A DNA stretch of 64,000 bases from Candidatus Thorarchaeota archaeon (GTDB taxonomy: Archaea > Asgardarchaeota > Thorarchaeia > Thorarchaeales > Thorarchaeaceae), in contig DXJO01000046.1 of the NCBI GenBank assembly GCA_019057475.1, positions 1 to 64,000 on the forward strand, written 5' to 3'. The number at the start of each line of letters is the position of its first letter. The first letter of the stretch is position 1. The position numbers and the translations under genes were made by a program. Of the stretch, positions 1 through 8,967 are shown piece by piece. A model generated the notes under the pieces. The model did no database searches. It was not told where the DNA came from and saw only the letters and a list, made by a program, of their open reading frames with translations.

Positions 1-110
1 GGACGTAAAATGCCCGTGGAGAGGACGTAAGACTTTCAGTTAATTCTTCAGAATTAACAAAAAGCAACCTCGATGAAGCAGGAACCGAACATCAGTTCAG
101 GACCTTGATG

Positions 111-635
111 TCAAGGATTGTCGAGGTTTCGGGCAATGGTCCACCTTTCGCTCTCAGCCACCAAGTGGAAAGTTAGTTTCCACACGTAGTTCACATCGCG
201 TCCCATCAAATGACCCGGCAACACCACAATCTCCTCACAGAAACCCCAATATCTGCCATCATCCACGAAGAAGTCGGTGGCAGCAATTACTATGGTTGAG
301 AAGTTGGCACTAACTGAAGAGTTCACAGAAACAACCCACTCCAGTGTTTGATTGTCAGGACTGAGGCAGATGATGGTTTCGTAGAAACCTGTTTCGTTGA
401 TCTGGACCACAGCGAAGGAACTCACCGAGGAGTTGGCGGAGAGATCCCGGTCCGAGCCTCCTAGAGGTTCCCAGAATAGAGTGTCATTGTCTGAAAGAAG
501 CTCGGATAATGCATGATTGCTTGTGAATTGCGGACTGATAGCAGTGAGCGCAGTCAAGTCCTCGGGCGCAAGGCGCAGCTCGCGGTAGTTGACGACAACA
601 ACAGCGTTGCAAACAGCTGTTGTAAATCTGGACAT
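111..635 (-). CDS. Hypothetical protein, extracellular-like composition (many NxS/T sequons), no own signal peptide
   Basis: 174 aa ORF; lies downstream of an isolated signal-peptide ORF at 781-870, so possibly a decayed secreted gene. Confidence 0.4.
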   Translation of the reverse strand: MSRFTTAVCNAVVVVNYRELRLAPEDLTALTAISPQFTSNHALSELLSDNDTLFWEPLGGSDRDLSANSSVSSFAVVQINETGFYETIICLSPDNQTLEWVVSVNSSVSANFSTIVIAATDFFVDDGRYWGFCEEIVVLPGHLMGRDVNYVWKLTFHLVAESERWTIARNLDNP

Positions 636-780
636 ACCTGAACAATTCTATTGTGGGCTTTATATAGACCAATACGACATTGATCTCTGAGGAATATGAC
701 ACACCTGTAAAGGTTCCTCACGGAGTAGTCCAGTGCCGTTTTCTGGACGTACTAGACTTCGGTGTCCAACTTTGTACAAC

Positions 781-870
781 TTACAATGAACGGTAGTCGG
801 AATCCTGAGCAGCCACTGGAACTGCGATCAGCAAGACCAGCGCTGCTGCAATGATTGCCTGCCGCTTCAT
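781..870 (-). pseudogene. Orphan signal-peptide ORF (MKRQAIIAAALVLLIAVPVAAQDSDYRSL*)
   Basis: Read manually on the minus strand; ATG immediately follows the TGA of the upstream gene (TGAATG); terminates after 29 codons. Confidence 0.4.
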
Positions 871-1182
871 TCAGTCACCTTCGTTCTCGCGAATCATCTC
901 AAATATCACTGTACCGCCGGATGTTAATGGCGGACCTGGATCCAGGCACTGAACAAAGTAGCTGTCCGTTTCCTTGGAGAGGCCAATCTCGTCTGCTGGA
1001 ATCCCGTACCGAACAGCCAGAAGGTAAGGCAAGAATGATGCAGATGCCCAGACACAATACGCGTCTGTTTCATCTTTCACAAGCTCCGGACCGTCAAAGA
1101 CCATCTGATCGTTCTTCTTGAATACCGGGCACGTGCCTTTGATTTCATGCACTCTAATTCGGATTCTGGTCATGGAACTCAA
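871..1182 (-). CDS. TIGR04076-like small protein
   Basis: MTRIRIRVHEIKGTCPVFKKNDQMVFDG... pattern typical of the TIGR04076 family. Confidence 0.65.
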   Translation of the reverse strand: MSSMTRIRIRVHEIKGTCPVFKKNDQMVFDGPELVKDETDAYCVWASASFLPYLLAVRYGIPADEIGLSKETDSYFVQCLDPGPPLTSGGTVIFEMIRENEGD

Positions 1183-1250
1183 TCCAGTCTAGCAATACTC
1201 CCATTTCTTTATCAATCTGACAGAATCATGCACAAGAACTCTTCCTGACA

Positions 1251-1937
1251 TCACTCGGCGTCCCATGCTAGCCAGAGTAATTCCACTATTTCATCTGCAT
1301 GAACCTGATGGGTACAATTCCTGGGGATGTAGTACACCGTCTGTGCCTGCAACTCGAACTCCTCATGCTCTATGAGAATCTTGCCTTTGCCTCCGAGAAC
1401 AACGAATGCCTGCGGCCATGGATCCTTCTCTCCTTCTTCGTTGAGGGTTTTTCCAGCTGGGACATGATACCATGCGTATCTGACTCCTTTCCAGTACACG
1501 AGCGGAATCGGCCTAGCACCGTGTGCCTCACCTGCAAGTCCAAGGCGAAGCTCCCTCCTCTTTATTCTCCCAGGGTTAAAGAAAAATGTTGCCAAGCCCT
1601 TTATCGCCTCCATTGCTTCATTCACTCGACTGTTGTCAATGAACTCGAAGTCGATGGGGCGTGTTTCCTTGATGTGCGAGCGACCCGCGAGAGCAAATGC
1701 ATCAACCTCACGTTTCATTATCTTCTCTAGGATTTCTGCAGTCATAGTGATCTTGAACACAGGGTCCACCAGCCCTTCTTCAACACCCGACTCCTCACCT
1801 ATCAGAAGCGTTGCGGTTTCACCTGTGTCCGTTAGCTCCACTCCCACACGCATGCTACCGGGAAAAATGTGCAAGAGATCGACATAGAGCTCAACATCGT
1901 TCATCATTTGTTTCAGAGTGCCGATCAGCTTCGACAT
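1251..1937 (-). CDS. SCP2 sterol-carrier-like domain fused to a C-terminal cupin domain
   Basis: N-term SCP2-like (DPVFKITMTAEILEKIMKREVDAFALAGR), C-term cupin-like (AFVVLGGKGKILIEHEEFELQAQTVYYIPRNCTHQVHA). Confidence 0.6.
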   Translation of the reverse strand: MSKLIGTLKQMMNDVELYVDLLHIFPGSMRVGVELTDTGETATLLIGEESGVEEGLVDPVFKITMTAEILEKIMKREVDAFALAGRSHIKETRPIDFEFIDNSRVNEAMEAIKGLATFFFNPGRIKRRELRLGLAGEAHGARPIPLVYWKGVRYAWYHVPAGKTLNEEGEKDPWPQAFVVLGGKGKILIEHEEFELQAQTVYYIPRNCTHQVHADEIVELLWLAWDAE

Positions 1938-2004
1938 GATTGTTCACATGCCACGGAAGAGAAACCACGAATTGAATCTTGGGTTTCGGAGAACAATCAG
2001 GTGA

Positions 2005-2079
2005 TGGGGCCCGAAGCGGGAATCGAACCCGCGTCAGAGGAACCACAATCCCCTATGCTGCCATTACACCACTCGGGCC
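2005..2079 (-). tRNA. tRNA-His (GTG)
   Basis: Reverse complement folds as a cloverleaf: acceptor GCCCGAG/TTCGGGC, anticodon loop TTGTGGT, T-arm GCGGGTTCGATTCCCGC, G-1 opposite C73, encoded CCA. Confidence 0.9.
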
Positions 2080-2292
2080 ATGGGTTGTCCCCACCAAGGG
2101 AATGAAATCATGCAGAATTGACTTATCTTATTAGCTTATTCATGGCTCGCCTTAGTTCTCCTCAACTTGCAGTGCCAAACTCACAGTATTGGATTGTGGT
2201 TCAATGAGCCATTAGGACAACCATCATGTCACCGCGGGGCTATTGAACGTGATTTCCATGATATTGATAGAATCACAACGACACTCCAGCAA

Positions 2293-2667
2293 CTAGGAAA
2301 CGTGTTTGCGGGCCGCCTTCAGATCCGCAACCTCATCTTCGAGGTCACTGATACACTCGGTCATTTCCATGACCTTTTCGAGAAGGATGGATATCAGGTA
2401 TCCGTAGTTGACACTGTACCCCTCTTCACGCTCAATGATGTTGGTCTCTTCAAGTCTGCGTGCGGCGTTGGTGACCGACTGCTTGGAAACCCTGCGGTCC
2501 TTGAGAAACGCATCAACACTCTCGCGCACATCGCGCGGAGCCACTGGCGAGCTTCTCAGGGGATTAAGGAGAGTATGTAACAACAACAGCCCCGCACTCA
2601 TTCGGGGGTTCATCAATTTAGCAAATGCCAGATCGAGTTCTGACCTCAATGTGCTTCTCTTCCTCAT
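2293..2667 (-). CDS. Hypothetical protein, possible winged-helix/coiled-coil regulator
   Basis: 124 aa; RRLEETNIIEREEGYSVNYGYL resembles a wHTH wing, followed by a short coiled coil. Confidence 0.45.
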   Translation of the reverse strand: MRKRSTLRSELDLAFAKLMNPRMSAGLLLLHTLLNPLRSSPVAPRDVRESVDAFLKDRRVSKQSVTNAARRLEETNIIEREEGYSVNYGYLISILLEKVMEMTECISDLEDEVADLKAARKHVS

Positions 2668-2845
2668 CCTTTCATTTAGCTACGGTAGGTAAACGCTTAG
2701 TCTGTGTTAAACTTTCTCGTGCGCTTGGAAGGCCTCAGGAATGGACCAAGATTCGGTATTGGGACTGTAAACGTTTACCAGAACGCGTAGAAGATTCAAC
2801 AGGAATAACAAGAAAGAAAAGACACGTAGTGACCCTGAGTCAAGC

Positions 2846-3541
2846 GTGAACTGTATGCCAGAAAGCCTCGAACGAGTTGTGTTTGTGTCTGTGATACACA
2901 CGGATGCGGATAGCGTTGAGCACGCAAGGAAAATCGTGAGAGAGGTAAAGCCAGATGTGGTGGCAGTGGAGCTTGACAGAGAGAGGTATGAGCAGCTAAT
3001 CAGTTCACATTCATCAACTGAAACCCCAGAGCTGCCAATAACAGGGGATGTGGTGCAGAATCTTCTGAACCAGATAGCAATGTTGGAGAACAGTCTTAGC
3101 GGTATCACCGGGGCGGCAGTGGGCGAAGAGATGCTTACTGCAATCAAAGAGGGACGAGAGATAGGTGCGAAGATTGCCTTAGTGGATAGGCCCATCAGTG
3201 CAACAGTACATGCCCTCAGGCAGGTGCCTCTGGATGAGATATACCGACTTACGAGTCTCGTTCCCGATGCTACCGCAGAGATTGAAGGGGGGAGTGCCCA
3301 GGATCTGATGTCGTTTCTGAAGGAGGATGGTTCTGTTGACGCGCTAATGGAGCAATTCAAGGATGAGTTTCCTCTCCTGCACGAAGCCCTCATCCACCAA
3401 AGAGATCTGTACATAGCAAAGGCACTGCTTTCGATTCTCAATGATGTTGAAGGGAATATAGTCGCCGTCTTAGGTGCGGGTCATACAGAGGGGGTTCGGA
3501 AGACACTTGGACAATTGCTTGAGGCTGAAGCTGGCTCCTAA
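2846..3541 (+). CDS. TraB/PrgY-domain family protein
   Basis: VSVIHTDADSVEHARKIVREVKPDVVAVELDRERYEQL N-term and VAVLGAGHTEGV C-term motifs of the TraB family. Confidence 0.8.
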   Translation: MNCMPESLERVVFVSVIHTDADSVEHARKIVREVKPDVVAVELDRERYEQLISSHSSTETPELPITGDVVQNLLNQIAMLENSLSGITGAAVGEEMLTAIKEGREIGAKIALVDRPISATVHALRQVPLDEIYRLTSLVPDATAEIEGGSAQDLMSFLKEDGSVDALMEQFKDEFPLLHEALIHQRDLYIAKALLSILNDVEGNIVAVLGAGHTEGVRKTLGQLLEAEAGS

Positions 3542-4188
3542 AGCTCGAGTGCATCGATAAGCTCGTCTAGCCCCTCCCCAGTCTTTGAACTCACTTTGAA
3601 GGCTGGCAGTTTTGCATCAACCTCGCGAACATCATTGACAAGAGCATCGACATCGAATTCCAAGACATCTGCTAGGTCGATCTTGTTTATGATCACCATA
3701 TCAGATCTCTTGATTGTGAGAGGATGTTTCTTCACCATGTAGGGACCTTCTGTGATGCTGAGTACGACTATCTTCTTATCCACGCCAAGTGGGTATCCGG
3801 CGGGGCAGATCAGGTTTCCAACATTCTCGATGAACATGAGCTGATACTTGCCGAGATCTATTTCCCCCAAGGCGTAGCGTACCATTCTTGCATCGAGATG
3901 ACATGCAGTTCCAGTATTGATTTGCACTGTGTCCACACCATGCGAAGCGACTCTATCTGCATCAATTGTTGTGGCCAAGTCTCCTGCTACCATCAGTATG
4001 CGATACTTTCCAACAAGCCGAACACACAGTGACTCAATCAGCAGAGTCTTGCCGGTACCCACGGACCCCATTATATCAAAGGTCCTGATACCATGCTTTC
4101 TGAAGATATCAGCGTTGATACTGGCCGCCTCTTCATTGGCCCCAAAGAGGTCTTTGCGAATGTCAATTGATACGGTCTTGTCAGTCAT
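3538..4188 (-). CDS. hypB: Hydrogenase nickel incorporation GTPase HypB
   Basis: P-loop GSVGTGKT, VAGDLATTIDADRV, NTGTACHLDA, IENVGNLICPA, INKIDLAD motifs. Confidence 0.88.
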   Translation of the reverse strand: MTDKTVSIDIRKDLFGANEEAASINADIFRKHGIRTFDIMGSVGTGKTLLIESLCVRLVGKYRILMVAGDLATTIDADRVASHGVDTVQINTGTACHLDARMVRYALGEIDLGKYQLMFIENVGNLICPAGYPLGVDKKIVVLSITEGPYMVKKHPLTIKRSDMVIINKIDLADVLEFDVDALVNDVREVDAKLPAFKVSSKTGEGLDELIDALEL

Positions 4189-4769
4189 TCCGTTGTGTCC
4201 TCTGCATCCATGATGGGCTCATCAGGAGTTGGCTCTTCCGGTTCGGGATACAGATAATCACTAGCGATAGGCCTGATGATTCGTCGCTCTACAAACAATG
4301 CCACGATAGCCCAGAGAAATCCCTGGGTCATGTCCAACAGAGCTGCTGCCAAGATAATTTCGATGGGGTCTACAAATGATGCAAATACAGTCGCGGTTGG
4401 TATGAAGCCGCCGATTATTCCTCCACCTAGGACAACCATTAATGCATACTTCCGCGAGGTCCGCTCTTTTGTCACGTGAATCGCTAATCCAGAACCGATG
4501 CCCAGGAAGATGTTGCCAATCATTGGAAGAAGTGGGGGCTCGCCTCCACCCATGGCGCCGCCTATGCCAACTATGGCCCCAACGAATATGCCTCCTGGTA
4601 CACCACCAATCACACCACCCAGAAGCGAAAAGAGAAATCCTGGAGTTAGCTCCACGAATCCGGGGATTACAGGAATACGAATAAACATCCGCACAACGAT
4701 GCCAAGAGCTGCAATCAGTGCGAGTGTGGTCAATGAAACTGTGTTCTTTCGAAGAGGAATCTGAGCCAT
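4185..4769 (-). CDS. ECF transporter S-component-like membrane protein
   Basis: Polytopic, Gly-rich membrane protein with ECF S-component-like organisation; overlaps hypB start by 4 bp. Confidence 0.55.
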   Translation of the reverse strand: MAQIPLRKNTVSLTTLALIAALGIVVRMFIRIPVIPGFVELTPGFLFSLLGGVIGGVPGGIFVGAIVGIGGAMGGGEPPLLPMIGNIFLGIGSGLAIHVTKERTSRKYALMVVLGGGIIGGFIPTATVFASFVDPIEIILAAALLDMTQGFLWAIVALFVERRIIRPIASDYLYPEPEEPTPDEPIMDAEDTTE

Positions 4770-4787
4770 TTATTCGCCTCGCTGATT

Positions 4788-5192
4788 CTATCGAGGCGGT
4801 TCGGGCCAATTGCTCAACAAGAGTCTTTTGGTTTCTGTGTACCAGTGTTCTAGCTGTTCGAGTATCTGCAGTTTTACAGCTTCTGTCGATATTGCTCGAT
4901 AGACGTAGAAGTAGCCGCCTCGCTCAATTCTTTTCTTCTCGCGCTCTATGAGACCCTTGCGGTCCAATTTTTGCAGAATGCGTTGGACAGTGCTGCGGTC
5001 CCTGTCAATTCTTTTTTCCAGCTCTTCAACGGTCCTAGTACCACCAAGCAGAGAGAAGTAGATGTCAATCTCGCTGCTGCGCAGACCGAATGCGCAACAC
5101 AACAAGTCCGACGGCTTCTCGAGATTCTTTGTAAATAGCCCCACTAGTGGCTCTCTGGTCGTCATAGCGACTTTATCAGGGTGCCCTTTCAA
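4788..5192 (-). CDS. TrmB/MarR-like winged-helix transcriptional regulator
   Basis: FGLRSSEIDIYFSLLGGTRTVEELEKRIDRDRSTVQRILQKLDRKGLIEREKKR HTH; start may be the internal Met near 5165. Confidence 0.65.
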   Translation of the reverse strand: MKGHPDKVAMTTREPLVGLFTKNLEKPSDLLCCAFGLRSSEIDIYFSLLGGTRTVEELEKRIDRDRSTVQRILQKLDRKGLIEREKKRIERGGYFYVYRAISTEAVKLQILEQLEHWYTETKRLLLSNWPEPPR

Positions 5193-5274
5193 GATAAGGG
5201 TTGTGCAAAAGCAAGCACAAGCGAATCTGGGGGATAATACTTCGTTTCAAAAGAACACAACACCTTCTCTTTTA

Positions 5275-5745
5275 ATGGGAGTGCCAGATATGGACTTTAG
5301 CGCACTAAGAAATGGTCGGGACTTAGCTCCATGGGAGCGCCCTGAGATTGATCCAAGACCCATGCATCACGTTAACCTGGCCCCGCTTAAGGGAGTTATA
5401 GAGTCCGACCCTGTTCGATCAAGAGTGCTTAGACTGTTGATTAATGACGGCGGCTGGGTGACCACTGCAGACCTGTTAGGAGCGGCACGCAAGGTTAGGC
5501 CAATCATTGGAGCTGTGACTATTGGCACAATCCTACACAGCTTGAATGAGATTGTTGCCTCTCGGCTGATACTGAGCAGAACATCTCTTGCCTCTGGCAT
5601 CGACTGGGCCGAGTGGAGGATTAACCCTGACTGGCTAGACCCAACGAGGAAGCTCCTCCGGATGCTAGGAAGACCCAAGCTACGAGTTCCGGCAGAAGAG
5701 AGAATTCACGCGAAAGTTGAGCAGCTGTTGAGTGACATACCATAG
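5275..5745 (+). CDS. Hypothetical protein, possible winged helix
   Basis: 157 aa from ATG at 5275; the longer ORF from 5062 would overlap the divergent regulator gene. Confidence 0.5.
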   Translation: MGVPDMDFSALRNGRDLAPWERPEIDPRPMHHVNLAPLKGVIESDPVRSRVLRLLINDGGWVTTADLLGAARKVRPIIGAVTIGTILHSLNEIVASRLILSRTSLASGIDWAEWRINPDWLDPTRKLLRMLGRPKLRVPAEERIHAKVEQLLSDIP

Positions 5746-5818
5746 TCAATTACTCATTATTGGGTAGCTATCTCCTGCTGAGTAAACTTCTTAAGTTAGG
5801 CGTCTGCGAGTCGTCATC

Positions 5819-6469
5819 ATGCCAGATGCGACTACTCATCGGGCCCTTGATGCAGTCAGCTTCGTGGAGGATGACCAGGGAAGCATCGAGATGGAACTGG
5901 TTAAGGCCTCTGACTCGACTGACGATGTCATGGAAATCGTTGTGGCATCGGTTCTGGCGTCACTCTCCATTGCAGTCTCACCGGTCGCGGGATTCTTGGC
6001 ACGTGCTGGATGGGGAATCGCGTTTTTCGACCCAGTATCGCTATTCTGGATTGCCGCGTTCCTGATAGGCGGCCGAAAAGTTGGTTTTGTGAGTATGGTA
6101 GCAGGGACAGTTGGACTCCTCTTCTTTGATCCAACAGGGATTGGGCCGTTCTTCAAACTTGTAGCAACTGCACCGATGATCATCATCCCATGGGTGCTTG
6201 CCAATAGATCGGAACATGATCGGAAAGGGATGTATCTCTCTGACACAAAAGCCTACTTCATATCCATGCTTGGTGCGTCTATCCTGCGTCTTTGCATAAT
6301 GATTCCTGTCAATCTCATAGTAGTACCCATCATTTACCCATTCATTGGCACATTTGAGATCATCACGTTTACACTGACACTCAACGCATTCCAGAGCTTC
6401 TGGGATGCATTGGTTCCTTACGTGATTGTCCACAAGACCCCGGTTTACGACAAGTTTGGCATGTGGTAG
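5819..6469 (+). CDS. ECF transporter S-component-like membrane protein
   Basis: Multiple hydrophobic segments; WIAAFLIGGRKVGFVSMVAGTVGLLFFDPTGIGPFFKLVATAP. Confidence 0.5.
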   Translation: MPDATTHRALDAVSFVEDDQGSIEMELVKASDSTDDVMEIVVASVLASLSIAVSPVAGFLARAGWGIAFFDPVSLFWIAAFLIGGRKVGFVSMVAGTVGLLFFDPTGIGPFFKLVATAPMIIIPWVLANRSEHDRKGMYLSDTKAYFISMLGASILRLCIMIPVNLIVVPIIYPFIGTFEIITFTLTLNAFQSFWDALVPYVIVHKTPVYDKFGMW

Positions 6470-6572
6470 AACTAGTGTGGTTCAATAGGAGGGGGGAGAC
6501 CCCGGTCGCAGAAATCGCTATATGCTGCAGACCCGAAGTAGTTGTAGGTTAGCTAAAGAGGGATGACTGAGA

Positions 6573-7394
6573 TTGCGTCGATGTGAGTTCTGTGATAGTC
6601 CAGTTCCAGCAGATGCAACAGTCTGTCCGGTCTGCAGGGAAACGATTGCAGAGGAAACCCTTGAGAGAATACTACCACTCTTAAAACGACCAGAATCCAA
6701 AGCGGTGAGGGTCAGAGGAACTATTGACCGACTATGGGGAGTCATTAGGAGACCAGCACCGACATATCGTGACATCGGACAGAGCCCAGATTTCTTAGGA
6801 CCATTCATAATCATTATTGCTAATGCCCTTGTATTCGCGGGGCTCTTTCTTGCAATGGCCTCAAAGATAACACAGATGGGCCCTGTATTTGACCCAGGGC
6901 TCAATGCCACAGTAATCCGACCAGTGAGCGTTCTGAATCTTGAATTCTCAATGCAGGTCTATGGCGCAGCCCTTACTAGCATTCTGCCGAGTATAATGAT
7001 GGGAATGCTGTATCTCTTCATTGGCAGCGCATTCGCACATTTTGCATTCAAGTTGGCAGGTGGAACGGGCAATAAATCAAAGACCATCGCAATTGTGGGC
7101 TACAGCATCATTCCAGTCGTGATCTTCAGACTCATAGCGACAATCTTTGTACTGGCCGCCATGTCACCCATCGCATTCGAATCCTTTGGAAGCTGGCAGG
7201 GGGTATTTGATGCCCTCTATGTATCCCCAATATGGCTGACAATAGACTGGATTACTCAAATCTCGTTCTTATGGGTAGGTTTTCTGCTCATCTTTGGAAT
7301 AAGAGAAGCCCATGATACTTCAACCCAGTGGGCCATGGTGGTTTCGATACTGTGTATGATTGCGCTGTCTTGGACCTTTTGGACGGCTCATTAG
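6573..7394 (+). CDS. Zinc-ribbon plus Yip1-like membrane domain protein
   Basis: N-term CEFCDSPVPADATVCPVC zinc ribbon; multi-TM region with Yip1-type layout. Confidence 0.6.
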   Translation: MRRCEFCDSPVPADATVCPVCRETIAEETLERILPLLKRPESKAVRVRGTIDRLWGVIRRPAPTYRDIGQSPDFLGPFIIIIANALVFAGLFLAMASKITQMGPVFDPGLNATVIRPVSVLNLEFSMQVYGAALTSILPSIMMGMLYLFIGSAFAHFAFKLAGGTGNKSKTIAIVGYSIIPVVIFRLIATIFVLAAMSPIAFESFGSWQGVFDALYVSPIWLTIDWITQISFLWVGFLLIFGIREAHDTSTQWAMVVSILCMIALSWTFWTAH

Positions 7395-7400
7395 CGGATT

Positions 7401-8366
7401 TCACAGGATGCCGTATAACGGAACTACGACAAAAGTGATGAGACCTACCAGTGCACCAATCTTGTCAAGCGTGCTACCTATCAGCAGACGTTTCGTATTG
7501 CTAGGACCAGTTAAAGGCGTTATAGCAGCGCCAATCACGACTGCCGAGCCAAGGAGGAGCAACAGCCATAGATCCCAGCTGGCATAGCCGAGGAACCATA
7601 TCAGTATGTAACAGGTGACTCCAATGAAATTCAGGATTGCAGCAACCCCAGCAGCAGCATGGTATCCGTACACTCTCGCAATGGTTCGGACATCTCTCAG
7701 CTTATCGCCCTCAACATCTTCAGCACCCTTGATTGTTTCGCGTGCCTGAAGTATCATGAAGGCAGTAATGAAGAATAGGATAGATGGAATGGGAATGTAT
7801 ATCGCAGCAACCTGTTCGCCATAAATGAAAGAGCCATAGATGACGCCGAAAGCGAAGGAAAAAGCAACCAAGAAGTTTCCAGCGATGCCAAGCTCCTTCA
7901 CTTTCGCCGCGTACGCATAGCCGACCACTAGGAAGATGACGACAATCACAGTGCCAAGAGGCCCATTCAGCCACGCGAACAACGCGCCAATCAGACTCAG
8001 GAAAGCAACATACATCCAGGCCTGCCGCACCGTCATGCGTCCGCTTGGCAGAGCCCTGTGTGGTCGATTGATCTTATCGACCTCTATGTCAAATATGTCA
8101 TTGACTACGTTGCCACCTGCTGCGACAAAGAAGTACGTTAGGTACGCGAAGATGAACAACGGCAGGTGTGTAGACAGAGCAGCAGGACTTGGGTCTAGTT
8201 TGTAGGACATTGCCACTCCTGCGATCACTGTTAAGCCGCCGATGATACAGTTTTGTGGGCGGATGATTTGCAGGAAGGCTTTCGGGTCTATTCCTTTCTG
8301 CTGATGGTTTTGAGATGAATCCATTTCCGACATTCGCTGTCCTTCCAACACACATGAAGACATCAA
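7401..8366 (-). CDS. UbiA-family prenyltransferase, probable (S)-2,3-di-O-geranylgeranylglyceryl phosphate synthase
   Basis: NVVNDIFDIEVDKINRPHRALPSG and AEDVEGDKLRDVRTIARVYG Asp-rich motifs. Confidence 0.82.
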   Translation of the reverse strand: MMSSCVLEGQRMSEMDSSQNHQQKGIDPKAFLQIIRPQNCIIGGLTVIAGVAMSYKLDPSPAALSTHLPLFIFAYLTYFFVAAGGNVVNDIFDIEVDKINRPHRALPSGRMTVRQAWMYVAFLSLIGALFAWLNGPLGTVIVVIFLVVGYAYAAKVKELGIAGNFLVAFSFAFGVIYGSFIYGEQVAAIYIPIPSILFFITAFMILQARETIKGAEDVEGDKLRDVRTIARVYGYHAAAGVAAILNFIGVTCYILIWFLGYASWDLWLLLLLGSAVVIGAAITPLTGPSNTKRLLIGSTLDKIGALVGLITFVVVPLYGIL

Positions 8367-8455
8367 TGTCGATTAAAGAATTGTGGAAACGGTTTGAGAA
8401 AACCTAATCACTCTTATTATGGTCCAAACTTAACCGCAGAAAGGATGTGCTGTAA

Positions 8456-8962
8456 ATGTTTGAGGACCTTCCGAAGGCCACACTGTTGAAAATAATTGAT
8501 GTATATGCCAAGGCGTGGCAGGCAATGGATGGCGCATACTTCCTAGCGCTGGAAAAAGAGTTCGGCATTGATGTGGCCATGGAAATGGACAAGGAAGCAT
8601 GGAAACTCTTCTCACCCATAGAGGCACGACGCATAATGCGGGAGTTTGGGGTTGAATCAAACGGAGGTCTGAAGTCGCTAGAGAAGGCGTTGGACTACCG
8701 AGTGTATGCGAGATTGAACAAGCAGTCTATAGTATGGAAGGATGACAAGACTCTGATATTCACCATGGATGAATGCAGAGTCCAGACTGCAAGGAATCGG
8801 AAGGGACTTCCAGATTTCCCCTGTCGACCGGTTGGAGAGATTGAGTACAGTTACTTCGCTGAAACGATTGACCCCAGAATCAAGACGTGCTGCGTATTCT
8901 GTCCGCCTGACAAACACCCCCCTGATGCTTACTGTCGCTGGGAGTTCACCGTGGAGGATTGA
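8456..8962 (+). CDS. DUF6125-like Cys-containing protein
   Basis: 168 aa; MDGAYFLALEKEFGIDVAMEMDKEAW...; C-terminal CCVFCPPDKHPPDAYCRWEF. Confidence 0.5.
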   Translation: MFEDLPKATLLKIIDVYAKAWQAMDGAYFLALEKEFGIDVAMEMDKEAWKLFSPIEARRIMREFGVESNGGLKSLEKALDYRVYARLNKQSIVWKDDKTLIFTMDECRVQTARNRKGLPDFPCRPVGEIEYSYFAETIDPRIKTCCVFCPPDKHPPDAYCRWEFTVED

Positions 8963-8967
8963 ACTGA

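Noticed and set aside
2707-3441. 244 aa minus-strand ORF
   Set aside because: Lies antisense over the TraB-family gene; Ser-rich low-quality composition typical of spurious antisense ORFs
4261-4809. 182 aa minus-strand ORF
   Set aside because: Alternate frame of the S-component-like gene; Trp/Arg/Cys-rich shadow translation
5062-5274. N-terminal part of the 227 aa ORF starting at 5062
   Set aside because: Overlaps the divergent TrmB-like regulator; ATG at 5275 is a more plausible start
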